From Cryomorphaceae bacterium 1068 (GTDB lineage Bacteria > Bacteroidota > Bacteroidia > Flavobacteriales_D > Cryomorphaceae), in the NCBI GenBank assembly GCA_027214385.1, contig JAPVXR010000009.1:1-64000 (forward strand): DNA of 64,000 nucleotides. The letters run 5' to 3'. Both the position numbers and the translations under genes were made by a program. Shown here one piece after another: positions 25,639 to 34,731 of this stretch (the first letter of the stretch is position 1; the number at the start of each line of letters is the position of its first letter). The notes under the pieces were generated by a model. That model made no database searches, was not told where the DNA came from, and saw nothing but the letters and a program-made list of their open reading frames with translations.

Positions 25639-26625
25639 TTATACCAAGAACCCATTCGATTCCTTTGTTGGTTGAGGAATATCCGAATCGCGGATCATCT
25701 CACGCATATCTATTTCTATGGTTCTGGCGATATTGGTAATCGGCACATCGTTGTATGATCCTTCAAAAGGATTTTCTGAATAGTCCCCTATTTTCTCCAT
25801 AAGGAAAAACACCCAGATCACCAGTCCGGAGAGCAGTGGAGTCAGAACACACATCTTGACGAAGTCTCTTTCGAATATATCTACCATTCCGAAAGGCAGG
25901 AACACTGCAAAAACCATGGTAAACCAAAGTGCGGTGCTGGCATATTGCCTTGGAAATGGAAAGCCCTTAATACGTTCTGCTTTTCCCTGATCGGCATAGA
26001 ATGCTGCAATCAGATGGTGAAATTCCATATGGCGGAAATCTTCAAAGAAGTCTTCGTCTCGAAGTTCCTGAAGACGAACCGATTGATTCTTCAGAATCTG
26101 GGTAGCCGCATTTGAGCATTCCATCACTTGACCAACTTCTGCTGCGCTCAAGTATCTTGAGAGTTCTGTCCTAAGTGATTCTTCATAGTTGTCAGTGATT
26201 TCCGGAGCAGGGCTGAAGTGATCCTGAGATTGTTCGTGCTCCCATGGTTTAGGCTTGCGTAGCTGAAACCTACTGGCAGTTAGCCATGCGATATGACGAT
26301 AAATCAACTCCTTCTTTACAACATCGGAGCCTTTCCCCTGCGTAAAGCTAACCACAGCGGCTCCAAAAGTACGGCTGTTATTTACGATACTGCCCCAAAT
26401 CTTTCGTGCTTCCCAAGTCCTATCGTAAGAGCTATTGTTTTTGAAACCCAAATAAAACGCAACGGCTATACCGATCAAAGTGATGGGCTGCCAAGGAAGC
26501 ATCGCCTTAACTTCAAAATAGTATGCGATTAAACAAACAATGGCTGAATAGATCGTGCCGAGAATAAAAGGCATTCGTGACCAATTGAAGGTAAGCCAAA
26601 AACCGTACTTTCTTTTTATGTACAT
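25639..26625 (-). CDS. Bestrophin family channel protein
   Basis: The product has 328 residues. The bacterial bestrophin (UPF0187/YneE) signature is present: about four membrane helices with PFILGTIYSAIVCLIAYYF near the start, the conserved LGFKNNSSYDRTWEARKIWG after helix 2, and PFGMVDIF before helix 3. The C-terminus contains FEGSYNDVPITNIARTIEID, which matches the conserved FxxxxNDxPxxxI region. Bestrophins form pentameric chloride or cation channels in the inner membrane. The gene lies 10 bp after the UBP zinc-finger gene, in one transcription unit. Confidence 0.9.
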   Translation of the reverse strand: MYIKRKYGFWLTFNWSRMPFILGTIYSAIVCLIAYYFEVKAMLPWQPITLIGIAVAFYLGFKNNSSYDRTWEARKIWGSIVNNSRTFGAAVVSFTQGKGSDVVKKELIYRHIAWLTASRFQLRKPKPWEHEQSQDHFSPAPEITDNYEESLRTELSRYLSAAEVGQVMECSNAATQILKNQSVRLQELRDEDFFEDFRHMEFHHLIAAFYADQGKAERIKGFPFPRQYASTALWFTMVFAVFLPFGMVDIFERDFVKMCVLTPLLSGLVIWVFFLMEKIGDYSENPFEGSYNDVPITNIARTIEIDMREMIRDSDIPQPTKESNGFLV

Positions 26626-26635
26626 CCTTTATAAA

Positions 26636-26905
26636 TCAATATCGTTTAATCAACTCATCGGTGTAGCACCATGCCCATCTTTCACCGGGTTCTGCACTTA
26701 TGATAATGGGGTGGCCTGTCTCTGCCGCATGTTTAGAAGCGTGTTTATTGGGTGATGAGTCGCAGCAAAGCACTGCTCCGCAAGATTGGCAGCAGCGAAG
26801 GTGCGCCCATGTGGAATTGGTCTTTTTACATTCATCACAAGCATATTCAGATGGCTTGATTACCTCACCCCAATTATCGAGGTGCTTACAAGATTTCATT
26901 TTCAT
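26636..26905 (-). CDS. UBP-type zinc-finger protein
   Basis: The product has 89 residues, almost all of it a zf-UBP domain. The Cys/His pattern is CKHL, then CDEC, LRCCQSCGAVLCCD, NKHASKHAAETGHP and a final WAWCYTDE. In eukaryotes this fold binds the free C-terminus of ubiquitin; in bacteria the partner is unknown. The length is normal for the bacterial stand-alone form. It is the first gene of a two-gene unit with bestrophin. Confidence 0.9.
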   Translation of the reverse strand: MKMKSCKHLDNWGEVIKPSEYACDECKKTNSTWAHLRCCQSCGAVLCCDSSPNKHASKHAAETGHPIIISAEPGERWAWCYTDELIKRY

Positions 26906-27293
26906 TGAGGAAGGTATTAGGGTTGATTTTCACTTTTGACACTCGATCATAAGTTCCATGCAAAATAGGAATATCTGCCATACCCGTGAGGAGCTCATTG
27001 GAAGAAAAAAATACTAAAGTGTCAATTTGACAAAATCCTCAATTCTAATGAGACCTGGCCAATAAACAACGTTTTTAGCGTGGGATTCATTTCGAAAAAA
27101 CCTTATTTACCCCTCTTAATACTAGCACTTTATGCAAAAGAATGCTACCTTGGTGACCCTTTCAGGAATAACCCCCTGAATCGTTAACCAATTATTCTTA
27201 TCAATCACTACTGTGAAGATGCAAAACCCCGCTCATGTTGAGCGGGGTTTCGTTTTACCTGTCCTTTTCAGCTCTTTTTGTAGCAATTAATTA
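26906..27293. other. Gene-free region holding an isolated strong hairpin
   Basis: This 388-bp stretch has no plausible gene. It contains the promoter area of the zinc-finger gene on the left and the terminator hairpin at 27224-27250 on the right. The segment 27120-27223 could encode a short RNA ending at the hairpin, but I see no clear promoter. Confidence 0.4.
27224..27250. terminator. Strong hairpin, probable terminator of the DinB-like gene
   Basis: AAACCCCGCTCA, loop TGT, TGAGCGGGGTTT is a perfect 12-bp stem. It lies 43 bp past the stop of the minus-strand gene at 27294-27809 and reads with a T-tract on both strands. Confidence 0.75.
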
Positions 27294-27809
27294 TCACTGT
27301 TTCATCATTTGGTTGTACTCAGCGCTCTTTCCTCGCGGAATGGATAAACTTTCCCAGCCCTCCCCCTTTAGCATCCTCCCGATTTGTACCATTTGTCCTA
27401 CGTGATAAGCATAATGGCAAAGCTGTCGGTTGGTGGCCTCAATAACCGTATGCTCTTCTCCTCTTATCAGCACCTTTGCTTCCAGTTCAGATTCTCGCAA
27501 TGCCTCCAGTGCGTCGAAAACCATATTCCAACCATCTGTCCAAAGCTTATATATCTCCTCCCTTGATTTTAAAGTGTCTTCGAACTCTCCATCCCGATCG
27601 CGCCACTCCTTCTCCCCATCCTCATTCATAAAATCCGTCCAGCGCGACATCATATTTCCATGAAGATGCTTGACGATAACAGCTATCGAATTCACCCCTT
27701 CACCAGATTGGTAAAATAAATCCTCATCGCGAAGTTGCTCCATGGTTCTACGCCCTAAGGTTTCATACCGTTGAAATTCTTTATAAGCTGAGGAAAGATA
27801 TGAACTCAT
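27294..27809 (-). CDS. DUF1572/DinB-like protein
   Basis: The product has 171 residues and is predicted all-helical. It starts MSSYLSSAYKEFQRYETLGR; GVNSIAVIVKHLHGNMMSRW and LCHYAYHVGQMVQIGRMLKG carry the His residues that form the metal site of the DinB/YfiT-like fold, as in DUF1572. Members are often related to thiol-dependent metalloenzymes, but the role here is unknown. I use ATG at 27809 because the upstream extension to 27890 is not family-like. It ends 43 bp before a strong terminator. Confidence 0.85.
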   Translation of the reverse strand: MSSYLSSAYKEFQRYETLGRRTMEQLRDEDLFYQSGEGVNSIAVIVKHLHGNMMSRWTDFMNEDGEKEWRDRDGEFEDTLKSREEIYKLWTDGWNMVFDALEALRESELEAKVLIRGEEHTVIEATNRQLCHYAYHVGQMVQIGRMLKGEGWESLSIPRGKSAEYNQMMKQ

Positions 27810-27917
27810 AATTTTCGTTTTTCTAAAACTACTCATTCTGAAAGAAAGGTTTCGCAGTCCATTCATTAAATTTATATTGCACAGACTCAAATAAAATAGA
27901 CAGTCTAATTAATTATC

Positions 27918-28379
27918 ATGAGTGATATCAGGCGATACAGCACGGAAAAAGTAGAAAACAGAATAAAAACGTTGAAGAAATACGCCATTGCCATCATAGG
28001 TTTTGGAATATTGATTCTCGCCTTCAAGGACTATGATCAGATAAGAGCTGATGGTGCTTTTATCGGAGGCTTTCTCGATAGTGCTGTTTTTATCTCACTG
28101 GGTGTTTTGACCTATTTAAACAGCATAAAACAAGAAAAAAGAATAAAAGGGTCTTTTATTGAATTTGGAAATAAAGATTTCTCATTCAAATCAAACCAAA
28201 TTGAAAAGAAACTATCCTTAACTGATCTATCAGATATTGAAATAAAACTCAAGTCTATTGAATTATCTGCGAGCGATGGGTCAGAGTACTCCATCAATCT
28301 GGATGACTATGCCCAAGTGAAAGATAAAAAAGAGATTAAAAATGAATTTGAAGTGTACCGAAATCAAATTCAGTCATGA
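27918..28379 (+). CDS. Small two-helix membrane protein, unknown function
   Basis: The product has 153 residues. Two membrane segments at about 20-36 and 51-68 (YAIAIIGFGILILAFKDYD and FIGGFLDSAVFISLGVLTYL) are followed by a soluble domain rich in Lys and Ser. That domain includes IEFGNKDFSFKSNQIEK and YSINLDDYAQVKDKKEIK, and resembles the small PH-like domains found behind two helices. The stop codon overlaps the start of the next gene (ATGA), so the two are translationally coupled. Confidence 0.65.
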   Translation: MSDIRRYSTEKVENRIKTLKKYAIAIIGFGILILAFKDYDQIRADGAFIGGFLDSAVFISLGVLTYLNSIKQEKRIKGSFIEFGNKDFSFKSNQIEKKLSLTDLSDIEIKLKSIELSASDGSEYSINLDDYAQVKDKKEIKNEFEVYRNQIQS

Positions 28380-29341
28380 AAGTGATCTTTAGTAATTCAA
28401 TTTCTCCCTTTTCGAAAGAAATAAGGCAAGTTGGTCTACTACTCATAACAATTGTCCTTTTCAGTAGCTGTAAGGATCATGCCGATAAAGAATCGATCAA
28501 TTCGAAACTCAGCAATTCCGCGAGCATATTCTCTACAGATTTTTATGAATTGCACAAGTCGGATAATGAAGAAGCTGTGCTCATCCTTTATCCGGGTGCC
28601 GGTACCACCTCAGTTGAAACTAAGCAAGAATTTGATATTTTGAAAAAGGCAAAAGCCAAGAACATCTCTGTCCTTTTGATGAATTTCACCAATCACCTTT
28701 GGATTGACAAGATAGAACGAAAAGCTCTGACAGAGGAGCTTGAGAAGGCTTTTACCGAGCACGAGCTCAAAAGAGACAATATTTATATCGGCGGAATGTC
28801 AGTGGGTGGAACGATAGCTTTAAGCCTATCAGATCATCTCATTGGCACGTCTTCAACACTCTCTCCCAAAGGAGTATTCATAGTCGACTCTCCGATCGAT
28901 TTGTATGCACTTTACGAAAGTGCTCAAAAAGATCTGCTTAGAGATGACTTTTCGGAAGAGAGACTGGCCGAGCCACGATTTATTATCCGCTACTTTGAAG
29001 AGGAGTTTGGTAAGATGGATTCTCTCGTTAGTAACATAGAAAACGTTTCTCCATTCATTTACAAACTCAATAGAAATAGTGTATCAAAGCTGAAAGAAAC
29101 GAAACTGAGGTTTTACACAGAGCCTGACTCACTATGGTGGCGAGAAAATCGAGACACGGACTTTGAAAATACCAACTCCTTTGTCATCCTGCAAATAACA
29201 GATCAGCTCAATAGTGCGGGTTGGGAGCATGTCGAGTTGGTAGAAACCAAAGGAAAAGGCTACCGAGCCAATGGTGACAGACATCCACACAGTTGGTCCA
29301 TTGTAGATGTAGATAATTTAATCGATTGGATATTGGAATAA
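28376..29341 (+). CDS. Putative alpha/beta hydrolase lipoprotein
   Basis: The product has 321 residues. A hydrophobic stretch ends in FSSCKD, giving a lipobox Cys near residue 33 after a longer-than-usual n-region. The fold has VLILYPGAGTTSVE as the first strand, nucleophile motif GGMSVGGTIALSL and a conserved ending GDRHPHSWSIVD, where the His could be catalytic. The overlap of four bases with the preceding gene and the close L,D-transpeptidase gene downstream suggest an operon that acts at the cell envelope. The substrate is unknown. Confidence 0.65.
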   Translation: MKVIFSNSISPFSKEIRQVGLLLITIVLFSSCKDHADKESINSKLSNSASIFSTDFYELHKSDNEEAVLILYPGAGTTSVETKQEFDILKKAKAKNISVLLMNFTNHLWIDKIERKALTEELEKAFTEHELKRDNIYIGGMSVGGTIALSLSDHLIGTSSTLSPKGVFIVDSPIDLYALYESAQKDLLRDDFSEERLAEPRFIIRYFEEEFGKMDSLVSNIENVSPFIYKLNRNSVSKLKETKLRFYTEPDSLWWRENRDTDFENTNSFVILQITDQLNSAGWEHVELVETKGKGYRANGDRHPHSWSIVDVDNLIDWILE

Positions 29342-29378
29342 GTGGGTCTCTCGAAGCGTTTGAGAGAAAACACTCCCT

Positions 29379-30092
29379 TTGAAAAAACGCGTCATTTTTT
29401 TATTTATCGCTGCAGTTGCAATTGTGGTCTTTGCTAATTTCGGAAGATCAGTTTGGGTACCTGTTTACATCAAGGTGAAAGGAAAAGAAACCATAAAGTC
29501 GATTGAAGAAAAAATTGAGACTGACTCTTTAGAACGACTCTGGTCCAGTCTGAGAGCAGCGGGATTTTCAGAACTTCCAAATGAAATGGCACTTGTTGCC
29601 ATTAAAGAAGATCAGGTGCTTGAAATCTGGGGAAAGCAGAGCTCTAAATGGGTCCTGATAAAGACTTATCCCTTCACGGCTTTTAGCGGAAAACCGGGGC
29701 CAAAGCTCAAAGAAGGCGACAAGCAAATTCCTGAAGGGATTTACAAAATCGAGTACCTCAACCCGAATAGCCTTTTCTACTTGTCTATGAAGGTGAGTTA
29801 TCCCAATGACTTTGACAGAGCCAAAGCTGCCACCGACGGGCGAACCAATTTAGGCGGAGATATTTTCATACATGGAAAGGACAAAACTATTGGCTGCATT
29901 CCCATTGGCGATGAACCGATCGAAGAGGTCTTTCTTCTTGCTTCAAAAACCCTCAAAAACGAAATCAAAGTGGTTATCAGTCCCGTCGACTTTAGAAAAG
30001 CTGAGCCTTACCCGAATATTGAATCAGTTTCTTGGTCGGATGAGTTGTACGAATCGATAGAACTCGAATTGAAAACTTCATTTTCCAATTGA
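29379..30092 (+). CDS. L,D-transpeptidase (YkuD) family protein
   Basis: The product has 237 residues. The N-terminal hydrophobic segment VIFLFIAAVAIVVFANFG acts as signal or anchor. The catalytic domain includes PEGIYKIEYLNPNSLFY and NLGGDIFIHGKDKTIGCIPI, where the His of IHG and the Cys of GCIPI are the YkuD active-site pair. These enzymes cross-link peptidoglycan or attach proteins to it. No ATG is in frame near the start, so TTG 29379 is used. The gene is 37 bp after the hydrolase. Confidence 0.85.
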   Translation: MKKRVIFLFIAAVAIVVFANFGRSVWVPVYIKVKGKETIKSIEEKIETDSLERLWSSLRAAGFSELPNEMALVAIKEDQVLEIWGKQSSKWVLIKTYPFTAFSGKPGPKLKEGDKQIPEGIYKIEYLNPNSLFYLSMKVSYPNDFDRAKAATDGRTNLGGDIFIHGKDKTIGCIPIGDEPIEEVFLLASKTLKNEIKVVISPVDFRKAEPYPNIESVSWSDELYESIELELKTSFSN

Positions 30093-30358
30093 TTCAATGA
30101 GATTCTGATTGAATAGAAGTGGTATTGCGAATACGCTCAACATACCGTAGAACTTATTCCGCACCAAAAATGCATTACCGTAACATCCTCATTTTTTAGC
30201 GGGCGAAATAGGATTAGCCACTCATCCTTGCAACTACTTGACTTCTTGCCATTTCAATTCGCCTGATCTTGAAGTATAAAATTCTATTTTCATTCAAGGC
30301 ATACCGTTTGGGCGATACAACTCAAATAAGGTAAACATTAGTTGAAATACTTCGACCA

Positions 30359-30835
30359 ATGACTACCATCAAAAAAAAGGATATGCAAGAAACACTAGAT
30401 ATAGTACACGATTTAAACGATTTATTAACCCGAAACTACGATGCAGAGAAAGGGTACCTGAACGCCGCTGAAAAAGTGAAGCACGAAGGGTTGAAAAATT
30501 ACATGATGGCCAGGGCACAGAATCGCTATGATTTCGGTCATGAGCTCAAAAAAATTATCAGCGGATTGGATGGAAAGATTTATAAAGGAACCAGTTTTGA
30601 AGGTGATGTTCATAGGATGTGGATGTCCTTTAAAGACTCTATTACATCAGGTGATGTAGCCATCTATGAAGAATGCATTCGTGGTGAGAGATACTTTATT
30701 GAAAAATATGAAGAAATGCTCAAGGACGACAGTCTTCCTGAATCTTTGCGGGCTATGCTATCGAGGCAACTGAATGCAGCCAACAAAGCAATCGAAGACT
30801 TGCAGGTAATGAAAGAAGCCATTCAAGCCGGGTAA
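30359..30835 (+). CDS. DUF2383 (PA2169-type) four-helix bundle protein
   Basis: The product has 158 residues, wholly helical. VHDLNDLLTRNYDAEKGYLN at the start, RAQNRYDFGHELKKII in helix 2 and AIYEECIRGERYFIEKYEEM in helix 3 fit the PA2169/DUF2383 family, a ferritin-like bundle with possible Glu/His metal ligands. Such proteins are often linked to stress. It stands alone, with a 266-bp upstream region in which I see no other gene and a clear terminator downstream. Confidence 0.85.
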   Translation: MTTIKKKDMQETLDIVHDLNDLLTRNYDAEKGYLNAAEKVKHEGLKNYMMARAQNRYDFGHELKKIISGLDGKIYKGTSFEGDVHRMWMSFKDSITSGDVAIYEECIRGERYFIEKYEEMLKDDSLPESLRAMLSRQLNAANKAIEDLQVMKEAIQAG

Positions 30836-30861
30836 GTACTCATAACACTATGAAGCAACAG

Positions 30862-30898
30862 AAGATCCGCACTCCATCTGAGTGTGGATCTTTTTTTT
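30862..30898 (+). terminator. Rho-independent terminator after the DUF2383 gene
   Basis: GATCCGCACTC, short loop, GAGTGTGGATC, then eight T. It is 27 bp after the stop codon. A small frame reading through the hairpin is not a gene. Confidence 0.9.
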
Positions 30899-31042
30899 GT
30901 GAGAGTCAATTAGCACGCCACTCACGATTAGAGTCTGATAAGTACAAGTATCTGCTATTCATCAATTATTCAAGAAATGAATTTGTCTCTGAATTAATAG
31001 AAACAAAAAGCCTTAGTACCTTTCACTTTTAGACATAGATCT

Positions 31043-33406
31043 ATGAAGGACGAATCAGAGAGCAACAAGGCGCTTCATGCAAAGCTCGAAAAGCTCATAG
31101 AGCGACAGGCAAGCTTTGCTCAAGAGATTAAGGCTATAAAAAAGGAGATCGAAGAATTGACCTATGGTTCCGAAGATCTGAAATCGGAAGTTAAGACCGA
31201 GACTATTCCCGATGAACCAAAGCCCATAAATGCACCCAAACCAATGAGTATGGGGCCCGCTCAAGAGATAATAGCGGATAGATCTAAACCTTTAAGAAAA
31301 ACAGGACGTCCTGCATTTCAAAAAAAGACAAAACGTAAATCTGATCTCGAGAAGTTCATAGGCGAAAATCTAATCAGTAAAATAGGAATTGCCATTACGA
31401 TAATTGGTGTGGCTATTGGAGCTAAATACTCTATAGAGCATGAATTGATCAGTCCGTTAACACGTATCATTTTGGGATATTTGGCGGGAATAGGCCTCAT
31501 GGGTTTTGGGATCAAGCTAAAGCAGAAATACACAAACTTTAGTGCCGTATTGGTGAGTGGGGCGATTGCCATCTTGTATTTTATCACTTTTGCGGCATTC
31601 GATTTTTACTCCCTGATTCCTAAACTTCTTGCATTTGCGCTAATGGTGATTTTCACCGCCTTCGGCGTAATAGCCGCAATCAAATACAATCGTCAAGTCA
31701 TTGCTCATATCGGTTTAGTCGGCGCTTATGCAGTTCCTTTCTTATTAAGTGACGGTACGGGAGAGGCTTCAACTCTATTTGCTTATATAGCCATAATCAA
31801 TATTGGGATTCTGGCTATCTCTTTTAAGCGGTATTGGAAGTCTATGTATTACGCTGCATTCGGACTTACATGGCTCATATTCCTTGGCTGGTTTGCAATC
31901 AGCTACTACAGCGCTCATTTCAAAGTCGCCTTATTTTTTGTTGCTGCTTTCTTTGTCATTTTCTATGCTGTGTTTTTAGCATATAAGCTTCTCAGAAAAG
32001 AAGAGTTCAAGATAAGTGACGTAGTCCTTCTCCTGATCAACTCATTTATATTTTATGGTATAGGTTATTCCATCTTATCAGATCACGAGACAGGGCAACA
32101 CTTATTGGGAGCATTCACACTGGGTAATGCGCTTATTCACTTCAGTGTGGCGGTTCTCATCTTCCGCCAAAAAAAGAAAGATCAAAAACTGTCAAATCTG
32201 ATTATTGGTTTGGTACTGGTCTTTATTACCGTTACCATTCCCGTTCAGCTGGATGACGGATGGGTTACACTACTTTGGGCTGGGCAGGCCTGTCTATTGT
32301 TTTGGATTGGAAGAGCCAAAAAAGCACCGTTATACGAGCGCCTCTCCTACCCTCTGATGCTCTTGGCTTTTATCAGTTTAAATCAAGACTGGTCTGTCTC
32401 TTATCACAACTACTACGGTGGTGCAGAAGAATTGTGGATTACGCCGATTTTCAATGTTCACTTTCTAACCTCGATGCTGTTCATTGGTGCATTCTCAATC
32501 ATCAACTTTATAAACAGCAAATACGATTCTACTCCTGCTCTATTCAAAAGCAATCTTCAGAAAATCATTCAATCAAGCCTTCCCGCCATACTCTTGTATG
32601 CTTTGTATTTCAGCATTTACATGGAGATATCGAATTACTGGACTCAGCAATACGCCTTATCAGAGTTTGACCTTAATCAAGTAAGCCCTGAGTATGGATA
32701 CCGCCCGGGGAATACCGACTTGAATCGCTTCAGGTCAATCTGGATTATAAATTATACCATGCTCTTTTTTACCGCCTTGGCACTTGTCAATTTCAAAAGG
32801 TTCAAGAGCAAAGCGCTGGGAATAGTAAATTTGATCTGTATGGCCTTTGCCCTGTTTCTTTTTTTAAGCTCAGGTCTTTACTCGCTAAGCTTACTAAGAG
32901 ACAGTTATCTTTCCCAAAGCGCAGAAGACTTTTACACTGTCGGATTGTTCCATATCGTCATCCGATACATTTCCATCGGGTTTTTTGCACTAATGCTTTA
33001 CACGGGTTACAACTATGTAAGGCAAGATTTCATCAAGATTGAGCTAAAAACCGTGTTTAATATTTTACTCCATGCGGCAACCTTATGGATTTTGAGTAGT
33101 GAACTTATCCATCTCCTCGAAATGGCGGGTACTTCTAATTCTTACAAATTGGGCCTTACGATTCTTTGGAGCGCATATGCCCTTTTCATGATAGTTGTAG
33201 GAATATCAAGATCCAAAAGATATCTACGTATTGCAGCTTTTATCATCCTTGGTATAACCATCTTAAAGCTCTTCTTTTACGATACATCGGATCTGAATAC
33301 GATTGCCAAAACAATTGTATTTGTCTCTGTAGGAATTCTGCTTTTGGTCATTTCATTCTTGTACAATAAATACAAGCAAACCATTTCAAATGAGCCTAAA
33401 GAATAA
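31043..33406 (+). CDS. DUF2339 polytopic membrane protein
   Basis: The product has 787 residues. An N-terminal coiled coil (SNKALHAKLEKLIERQASFA) is followed by a Pro/Lys-rich linker and then LEKFIGENLISKIGIAITII, the typical entry of DUF2339 proteins. More than twenty hydrophobic segments follow to the C-terminus. The role of the family is unknown; a link to the cell envelope is suspected. The next gene overlaps it by 17 bp and encodes DUF3999, its usual partner. Confidence 0.9.
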   Translation: MKDESESNKALHAKLEKLIERQASFAQEIKAIKKEIEELTYGSEDLKSEVKTETIPDEPKPINAPKPMSMGPAQEIIADRSKPLRKTGRPAFQKKTKRKSDLEKFIGENLISKIGIAITIIGVAIGAKYSIEHELISPLTRIILGYLAGIGLMGFGIKLKQKYTNFSAVLVSGAIAILYFITFAAFDFYSLIPKLLAFALMVIFTAFGVIAAIKYNRQVIAHIGLVGAYAVPFLLSDGTGEASTLFAYIAIINIGILAISFKRYWKSMYYAAFGLTWLIFLGWFAISYYSAHFKVALFFVAAFFVIFYAVFLAYKLLRKEEFKISDVVLLLINSFIFYGIGYSILSDHETGQHLLGAFTLGNALIHFSVAVLIFRQKKKDQKLSNLIIGLVLVFITVTIPVQLDDGWVTLLWAGQACLLFWIGRAKKAPLYERLSYPLMLLAFISLNQDWSVSYHNYYGGAEELWITPIFNVHFLTSMLFIGAFSIINFINSKYDSTPALFKSNLQKIIQSSLPAILLYALYFSIYMEISNYWTQQYALSEFDLNQVSPEYGYRPGNTDLNRFRSIWIINYTMLFFTALALVNFKRFKSKALGIVNLICMAFALFLFLSSGLYSLSLLRDSYLSQSAEDFYTVGLFHIVIRYISIGFFALMLYTGYNYVRQDFIKIELKTVFNILLHAATLWILSSELIHLLEMAGTSNSYKLGLTILWSAYALFMIVVGISRSKRYLRIAAFIILGITILKLFFYDTSDLNTIAKTIVFVSVGILLLVISFLYNKYKQTISNEPKE

Positions 33407-34619
33407 TCTTCTCCTTTTCGGACTCTTGCTCTCACTGGCTACTTCTGCTCAACTGAGACAGTACAAGTATTCCCGTGCTTTGAACGGCATAAATGATCAA
33501 TGGCACAGCATAGTGCTGGATGATAAAATCTTTGATCATACTACTCAGAACTTAAATGATATAAGGATTTACGGGATCACTGCCGAGTCTGACACAGTTG
33601 AAGCACCATTCTTCTTGCAAGTGAAGGCAGAGAAAAGAGAGCGGAAGGCTGTTACTTTCAATCAAATTAATGTTTCCTCAGAAGGCCAGAACCATTATTT
33701 CACTTTTGAGATCCCTTCTTTGAAAGCGATCAATGAAATCAGCCTTGATTTCAAGCAGCGCAATTTTGATCAAAGGGTAAAACTGGAAGGCAGTCATAGC
33801 CAGAATGAATGGTACACGGTATTGGATGACTATCGAATTCTTTCAATCGATAATGACCTTGCCGATTATCAATTTACCAAACTCAAATTTCCATCTTCAA
33901 ATTACACATACTACCGACTTCGAATAACATCACCGCAACGCCTCGAACTTGAATCTGCGAGCATTTCTTCAATCAATATTATACCCGGCGAGTCGACAGA
34001 GTATACCATTAGAAAGATGAACATAGAAGAATTGGATAAGACGAATCAAACTCAAATCGACCTTTCCTTTGATCAGCGTGTCAGATTGAATACTATCGAA
34101 GTGAATGTGGCTGATAGCTTCGATTATTACCGTCCGATTCAAATAGAGTATTTAAGCGATAGCGTGAAAACCGAAAAAGGATGGGTTTATCGATACAAAA
34201 AATTGACAAACGGAGTTCTCAACTCAATGGAGCTAAACAAATTCAGCTTCCGCGAGACTACGCTAAAAAAAATAAGAATCTTAATCGACAATCAAGACAA
34301 TGAGCCACTCAAAATTGATGAGCTGCCGGCGAGTGGATTTGTGCATGAATTAATCTGCAGATTTACTGCCGAAGCCGATTATTATTTAGTCTACGGGAAT
34401 GCAAATGCCGCACGCCCAAACTACGATATAGCGCGCTTTAAAGATAAAATCCCTCAAGAATTAGAGTCTTTAAAATTAGGAGCCGAAAAGGAAATCTCAT
34501 CAGAGGCAGAATTGATTCAAGAACCTTTGTTTAAAAACAACATTTGGCTCTGGGTCACCATAATTAGCTTGATTGGAATACTCGGATGGTTTTCGCTGAA
34601 AATGCTCAAAGCGGATTGA
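33390..34619 (+). CDS. DUF3999 exported membrane-anchored protein
   Basis: The product has 409 residues. Signal peptide MSLKNNLLLFGLLLSLATSA, a long extracytoplasmic beta-rich region (DIRIYGITAESDTVEAPFFL is typical of DUF3999) and one C-terminal membrane helix IWLWVTIISLIGILGWFSLK. It overlaps the DUF2339 gene, so the two products are made together and probably form one membrane complex. The central part looks like a discoidin/carbohydrate-binding-type sandwich (YTYYRLRITSPQRLELESAS). Confidence 0.88.
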   Translation: MSLKNNLLLFGLLLSLATSAQLRQYKYSRALNGINDQWHSIVLDDKIFDHTTQNLNDIRIYGITAESDTVEAPFFLQVKAEKRERKAVTFNQINVSSEGQNHYFTFEIPSLKAINEISLDFKQRNFDQRVKLEGSHSQNEWYTVLDDYRILSIDNDLADYQFTKLKFPSSNYTYYRLRITSPQRLELESASISSINIIPGESTEYTIRKMNIEELDKTNQTQIDLSFDQRVRLNTIEVNVADSFDYYRPIQIEYLSDSVKTEKGWVYRYKKLTNGVLNSMELNKFSFRETTLKKIRILIDNQDNEPLKIDELPASGFVHELICRFTAEADYYLVYGNANAARPNYDIARFKDKIPQELESLKLGAEKEISSEAELIQEPLFKNNIWLWVTIISLIGILGWFSLKMLKAD

Positions 34620-34731
34620 TCAGTCGCTAAATGTTATGGAACCAAACTTTTAATTCAATTAAATTGAATCAGAATCCTCTCTAAAGCCGAAGAAATTGGA
34701 TTAAACTAATCACATCAACCCCTGAACTTCA

